A DNA stretch of 8,517 bases from an uncultured Atopobium sp. (GTDB lineage Bacteria; Actinomycetota; Coriobacteriia; Coriobacteriales; Atopobiaceae), in NCBI GenBank assembly GCA_916720015.1, contig CAKAPZ010000039.1:1-8517 (forward strand). The letters are read 5' to 3'. The notes beneath the pieces were generated by a model. The model was not told the origin of the DNA and did no database searches. It saw only the letters and a program-made list of their open reading frames with translations. Both the position numbers and the translations under genes were made by a program. Positions 5,629-8,517 of this stretch are shown here, piece after piece; positions within the stretch are counted from its first letter, which is position 1, and each line of letters starts with the position of its first letter.

Positions 5629-7860
5629 ATGGAATCACTGTATACAAAGTATCGTCCGCAAACGTTTGAGCAGGTAGTTGGCCAGAAGCATGTGGTTGGC
5701 ACCCTTGAGCGAGCGGTCTTAGAGCAAAAGCTCAGCCACGCATACCTGTTCTGCGGACCTCGCGGTACAGGCAAGACTACTATGGCTCGTTTGCTGGCAA
5801 AAGCAATCCTTTGCCACGAGGCACCTGGTCACTTGCCAGATGGTACCTGTGATGACTGTCAGCTGATTGCCGCTGGTCAGCACCCAGACGTTTTTGAGAT
5901 TGACGCCGCTTCTAACACCGGCGTTGACAACGTGCGAGAAGAGATTATTTCTCGCGCAAGTTACGCTCCCGTGCGCGGCAAAGGCAAGGTGTACATCATC
6001 GACGAGGTGCACATGCTTACCTCGGCGGCGTTCAATGCCCTGCTTAAGACGCTGGAGGAGCCTCCTTCACACGTGACGTTTATCATGTGTACCACCGATC
6101 CTCAGAAAATTCTTGCAACCATTCTGTCCCGCGTGCAGCGCTTTGACTTCCGCTCCATTGCTGCTGACGAGATGGCAGAACATCTGGTCAACGTCTGTAA
6201 AAATGAGGGCTTTACCTACGAAGACGCAGCTATTGACCTTATTGTCCGTCATGCGCGCGGTGGCATGCGTGATGCTCTTTCTTCTCTTGAGCAGCTCTCC
6301 GTTTATGGTGGCGGCGTTATTTCTGAGCAGACGGTTCGAGACGTTTTGGGTCAGTCGTCCGGCTCTCTTATTAACAACGCTGCGATGGCTCTGGCTCAGC
6401 GAGACATTTCTTCACTCTTTACCACGGTAAATACGCTGTTTGAAGGCGGTAAAGATCTGCTGCAGTTCACGCGCGAGCTTGCCGTTCACGTAAGGGATCT
6501 CTACATTGCCGCAGCTGTAGGCGTTGATTCTCCAGCGCTGGCAAATTCCACCGCTTCGACCGAGCAGCTTACCAAAGAGGCTCAGGCATTTGGCTCGGTT
6601 GATAGGCTCTCCAGAGTTCTGACCGTTTTGGGCGACGCCGCAAATCAGATGCGCACCGCCGTGAACCAGCGACTTGTCCTGGAGGTTGCGTTTACCAAGC
6701 TGGCGCGCCCTAACACGGAGCTTTCATTGGAAGCACTGGCAGATAGGGTAGCAGTTCTTGAGCAGCAGCTTGCAAACGGTGTTGCTGCAGCTCCAGTTAG
6801 CGAGAAACCCGCAGCTCCCGCACCCGCTCCTGTTGCCGCGCCGGCTCCCGTCTCTGAACCCGCACCAGCGGCGGCTCCCGCTCCAGTTGCAACCCCAGCG
6901 CCAACTCCGGCTCCTGCACCAGTCGCTGTGTCTGCACCTACGCCAGCTCCCGCACCGCAGCCTGCACCAGCACCCGCAGCCGCGCCAGCTCCGCAACCGG
7001 CGCCTGCGCCTGTTCCAAAAGAAGTTGACCAAGCAGACGCACTTCTCGTCAGACAGTGGAAAGAAGTCGGAAAGGTTTGCGCGTCTAAGAACGCCGCTCA
7101 TGCAGCACTGCTGGTCAGTTCAACGCTCGAATCGGACGACGGCTCTGAGCTGGTAGTTACACTGCCCAAGGGCTCCTCGTTTGCTATGAGGATGCTCAGC
7201 GCGCCAGCAGTTTCCGAGTTTGTAAAAGAGTGCGTTGCCCAGGTCATGGGCCCACGTCGCATCAAATATGTTGAGTCGAGCCTCGCTGCAACGGCAATCT
7301 CGCGAGAAAAACGTGCAGCTCAGGTACCGGCTCCAGCCCCTGCACCCGCGCCTGCAATTTCAGCGGCTCCTGCTGCGCCCGTCGTACCAGCTCCTGAGCC
7401 AGTTACGCAGCCCACTCCTGCCTCTGTTCCCGCTCAGGTACCTGCGCCTGCTCCAGCACCTGCAGCTCCCGTTGCACCAGTGCCAGAGACGTCATATCCG
7501 ATGCCTTGGGATGAGCCTGCGTCTGGCAGTGCGCCTACTGAGGCTCTCGACTACGATCAGGTACCTTACAGCGATGACGATGTGGCTGCAGTTTTGGACA
7601 ACTCTGTTGAAGATGCTGTTCCAGCTTCAGTTGCACCCGCACCAGCGTCTGCATCCGCAGCGCCTGAACCCAAACCAGTTCCGGCTCCAAAGCCTGCTCC
7701 AGTACCAGCTTCACCAGAGGATATTGCTGCTCGTTCAGCGCTTCCGCCAGAGCTCAACAGCGTGGCAGACATGCTTGAAAAGGTATTTGGACCAGCGGTT
7801 TCTTTATCGGTAGAGAAGAAGCTGGATGCCGAAACTCCCGTAGACCCTGCAAACAACTAG
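5629..7860 (+). CDS. dnaX: DNA polymerase III subunit gamma/tau
   Basis: A 743-residue clamp-loader ATPase that opens and loads the beta clamp and links polymerase cores. AAA+ motifs: YRPQTFEQVVGQ (8-19), Walker A GPRGTGKT (43-50), zinc segment Cys62/Cys74/Cys77 with Asp71 where a fourth Cys is usual, Walker B IIDEVH (123-128), sensor 1 TTDPQK...SRVQRF (155-172) and sensor 2 GGMRDALSSL (211-220). The collar domain ends near 360. A Pro/Ala-rich linker (about 386-463) leads to a folded segment (467-552, RQWKEVGKV...PRRIKYVES), then a second Pro/Ala and acidic region (565-698) and a short C-terminal helix (707-730). The start is at GGAGG plus 4 bases (5620-5624); the frame is open upstream to 5185, but only as shadow of rpmE. 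No A AAA AAG slippery site was seen, so a short gamma form by E. coli-type frameshifting is not indicated. It begins the dnaX-ybaB-recR cluster. Confidence 0.96.
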   Translation: MESLYTKYRPQTFEQVVGQKHVVGTLERAVLEQKLSHAYLFCGPRGTGKTTMARLLAKAILCHEAPGHLPDGTCDDCQLIAAGQHPDVFEIDAASNTGVDNVREEIISRASYAPVRGKGKVYIIDEVHMLTSAAFNALLKTLEEPPSHVTFIMCTTDPQKILATILSRVQRFDFRSIAADEMAEHLVNVCKNEGFTYEDAAIDLIVRHARGGMRDALSSLEQLSVYGGGVISEQTVRDVLGQSSGSLINNAAMALAQRDISSLFTTVNTLFEGGKDLLQFTRELAVHVRDLYIAAAVGVDSPALANSTASTEQLTKEAQAFGSVDRLSRVLTVLGDAANQMRTAVNQRLVLEVAFTKLARPNTELSLEALADRVAVLEQQLANGVAAAPVSEKPAAPAPAPVAAPAPVSEPAPAAAPAPVATPAPTPAPAPVAVSAPTPAPAPQPAPAPAAAPAPQPAPAPVPKEVDQADALLVRQWKEVGKVCASKNAAHAALLVSSTLESDDGSELVVTLPKGSSFAMRMLSAPAVSEFVKECVAQVMGPRRIKYVESSLAATAISREKRAAQVPAPAPAPAPAISAAPAAPVVPAPEPVTQPTPASVPAQVPAPAPAPAAPVAPVPETSYPMPWDEPASGSAPTEALDYDQVPYSDDDVAAVLDNSVEDAVPASVAPAPASASAAPEPKPVPAPKPAPVPASPEDIAARSALPPELNSVADMLEKVFGPAVSLSVEKKLDAETPVDPANN
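7298..7307. repeat. Palindromic TCTCGCGAGA within the dnaX linker
   Basis: Contains GCGAGAA and encodes Ser-Arg-Glu-Lys just after the folded tau segment. It is the same palindromic core as in xth (1390-1403). Confidence 0.8.
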
Positions 7861-7863
7861 AAC

Positions 7864-7885
7864 TTCTCGCGATATTCTCGCGATA
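7864..7885. repeat. Two tandem 11-bp repeats TTCTCGCGATA after dnaX
   Basis: Two perfect head-to-tail copies (7864-7874 and 7875-7885), one helical turn apart, start three bases after the dnaX stop codon. Each contains TTCTCGC and the palindrome TCGCGA. The spacing would place a bound protein on one face of the DNA. Confidence 0.85.
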
Positions 7886-7888
7886 TGA

Positions 7889-7930
7889 CGCTTTGGTGCA
7901 TGGCCTTTCATGTGCCAGCGCAAAAAGCGC
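7889..7930. other. Stem-loops in the dnaX-ybaB gap
   Basis: TGGTGCATG (7894-7902) pairs with CATGTGCCA (7909-7917), with two wobbles and a 6-base loop; CGC/GCG (7889-7891, 7918-7920) extends it across a TT bulge. GCGC-AAAAA-GCGC (7918-7930) overlaps and follows. There is no T-run, so a weak terminator or a regulatory site ahead of ybaB are both possible. Confidence 0.35.
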
Positions 7931-7938
7931 AACTTGTC

Positions 7939-7944
7939 TAAAAT
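7939..7944 (+). promoter_or_regulatory. Weak candidate -10 element of ybaB
   Basis: TAAAAT lies 28 bases before the ybaB start, with no convincing -35. If used, the leader would be about 16 bases and contain AGGAGA (7957-7962). Read-through from dnaX is the alternative. Confidence 0.3.
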
Positions 7945-7966
7945 AGTTATGACGATAGGAGAACAT

Positions 7967-8305
7967 ATGGCACGTGGTGGATTTAACATGGGCGGCATGA
8001 ACCGCAATCAGATGATGGCTCAGGCTCGCAAAATGCAGGAGCAACTGCTGGAGGCCCAGCAGAAGGCTTCCCTTATGCAGGCAACCGCAAGTGCTGGTGG
8101 CGGCGCTGTTAAGGTAACCGCATCCGGCGACCTGCGTCTGACTAACATCACCATTGATCCTGAGGCAATTGATCCTGAGGATATTGAGATGCTCCAGGAC
8201 ATGATTCTGGCAGCCGTAAACGATGCTCTTGAGTCCGCAGAGTCTCAGGCATCTGCCCAGATGAGCGCAGTAACCGGCGGACTGAATATCCCAGGACTGT
8301 TCTAA
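7967..8305 (+). CDS. ybaB: YbaB/EbfC family nucleoid-associated protein
   Basis: A 112-residue small DNA-binding protein of the YbaB/EbfC family, which forms dimers with a tweezer-like shape. Seen: an N-terminal helix with MNRNQMMAQARKMQEQLLEAQ (11-31), a glycine turn and strand (GGGAVKVTASGDLRLTNITIDP, 44-65), the conserved DPEDIEMLQDMILAAVNDAL helix (69-88) and a Gly-rich end (GGLNIPGLF). The start is chosen at 7967 by AGGAGA 4 bases upstream; the frame extends back to 7910 without family similarity. It lies between dnaX and recR in the usual order, 3 bases before the recR ATG. The family is linked to nucleoid structure and, by this gene order, to recombination repair; its exact job is unsettled. 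Confidence 0.94.
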   Translation: MARGGFNMGGMNRNQMMAQARKMQEQLLEAQQKASLMQATASAGGGAVKVTASGDLRLTNITIDPEAIDPEDIEMLQDMILAAVNDALESAESQASAQMSAVTGGLNIPGLF

Positions 8306-8308
8306 TCC

Positions 8309-8517
8309 ATGGCGTTTGATACCACAAATGATGGCCGCGCGCTGCAGCGTTTGCTTGACGAACTAGGCCGCCTACCAGGTATTGGTCCAAAGTCAGCTCA
8401 GCGCATTGCCTACCATCTTCTAGAGGTTGATTCCGAGGAGGCTCGCCGTTTGGCGCAGGCTATCTTGGAGCTTAAGCAGCAGGTGCATTTTTGCCCTATC
8501 TGCTTCAACTACGCAAC
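8309..8517 (+). CDS. recR: Recombination protein RecR, cut by window end
   Basis: The first 69 residues of RecR, which with RecO and RecF helps load RecA at single-strand gaps. Seen: the helix-hairpin-helix LPGIGPKSAQRIAYHLL (22-38) and the first half of the four-cysteine zinc finger, FCPICFN (Cys62, Cys65), right at the window edge. The TOPRIM domain should follow beyond 8517. The start ATG lies 3 bases after the ybaB stop with only AGGA (8293-8296) as a ribosome site, rather far upstream, so translation is probably coupled to ybaB. No family residue appears missing in the visible part. Confidence 0.94.
   Translation, partial: MAFDTTNDGRALQRLLDELGRLPGIGPKSAQRIAYHLLEVDSEEARRLAQAILELKQQVHFCPICFNYA

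Noticed and set aside
5004..5774. Minus-strand frame rich in Leu/Ser/Cys opposite rpmE and dnaX
   Set aside because: It is the antisense of the Ala/Lys/Glu repeats of L31 and of the dnaX start; no ribosome site or homology.
7016..7024. Possible programmed frameshift site CCAAAAGAA in dnaX
   Set aside because: It does not fit the A AAA AAG slippery heptamer in frame and has no adjacent stop in the shifted frame or obvious stimulatory hairpin.
7861..7966. Possible small SRP RNA or tRNA between dnaX and ybaB, as occurs near dnaX in some genomes
   Set aside because: The gap is about 106 bases and lacks the GGAAGCA-type SRP loop and any tRNA arms.
8153..8180. ATTGATCCTGAGG repeated twice, 15 bases apart, in ybaB
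   Set aside because: It encodes the IDPEA-IDPED stretch, a known conserved segment of the YbaB family; codon reuse is enough explanation.

Overview
The window is ordinary bacterial chromosome, densely coding and of middling GC content, with nine genes and no gap over about 235 bases. The gene set, the strong AGGAGG-type ribosome sites, the FolP-FolK fusion and the L31 gene with a leader RNA suggest an actinobacterium of the class Coriobacteriia, perhaps Atopobium/Lancefieldella or Olsenella-like. That placement rests on recalled family features, not on a search. No mobile element, CRISPR array, rRNA or tRNA was seen.

Layout. Left (minus strand): the nearly complete front of a PHP-family metal phosphohydrolase (1-746), and upstream of it an exonuclease III / AP endonuclease (848-1627). 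A divergent intergenic region with a nested inverted repeat (1628-1830) separates these from a plus-strand pair: a fused dihydropteroate synthase-HPPK (1831-3303) and, overlapping its end by 10 bases, a protein with the fold signature of a biotin-protein ligase but without its catalytic loop (3294-4022). Convergent to that pair is coaX, type III pantothenate kinase (4072-4854, minus). Divergent from coaX is rpmE (5088-5495), which encodes zinc-type L31 with a 70-residue Ala/Lys/Glu tail, preceded by a structured leader and followed by a textbook terminator. Then comes dnaX (5629-7860), followed by ybaB/ebfC (7967-8305) and the start of recR (8309 to the window end), the widely conserved dnaX-ybaB-recR cluster.

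The genes fall into three themes: DNA replication and repair (xth, dnaX, ybaB, recR), cofactor supply (folate via FolP-FolK, CoA via CoaX, possibly biotin-related via the BPL-like protein) and the ribosome (rpmE).

The most unusual signal is not a gene. The heptamer GCGAGAA (or its complement TTCTCGC) occurs about 15 times by hand count, where roughly one is expected by chance. It occurs on both strands, in several reading frames and in most intergenic gaps, sometimes as palindromes, tandem copies or a 16-base exact repeat (TGGCGAGAAACCCTTT). It looks like a genome-wide signal such as an uptake sequence, a recombination or segregation motif, or a regulator site. Other points of interest are the BPL-like pseudoenzyme, the long L31 tail and its leader, a Cys-to-Asp change in the DnaX zinc site, and the reversed-order folate fusion with an insertion in its DHPS half.
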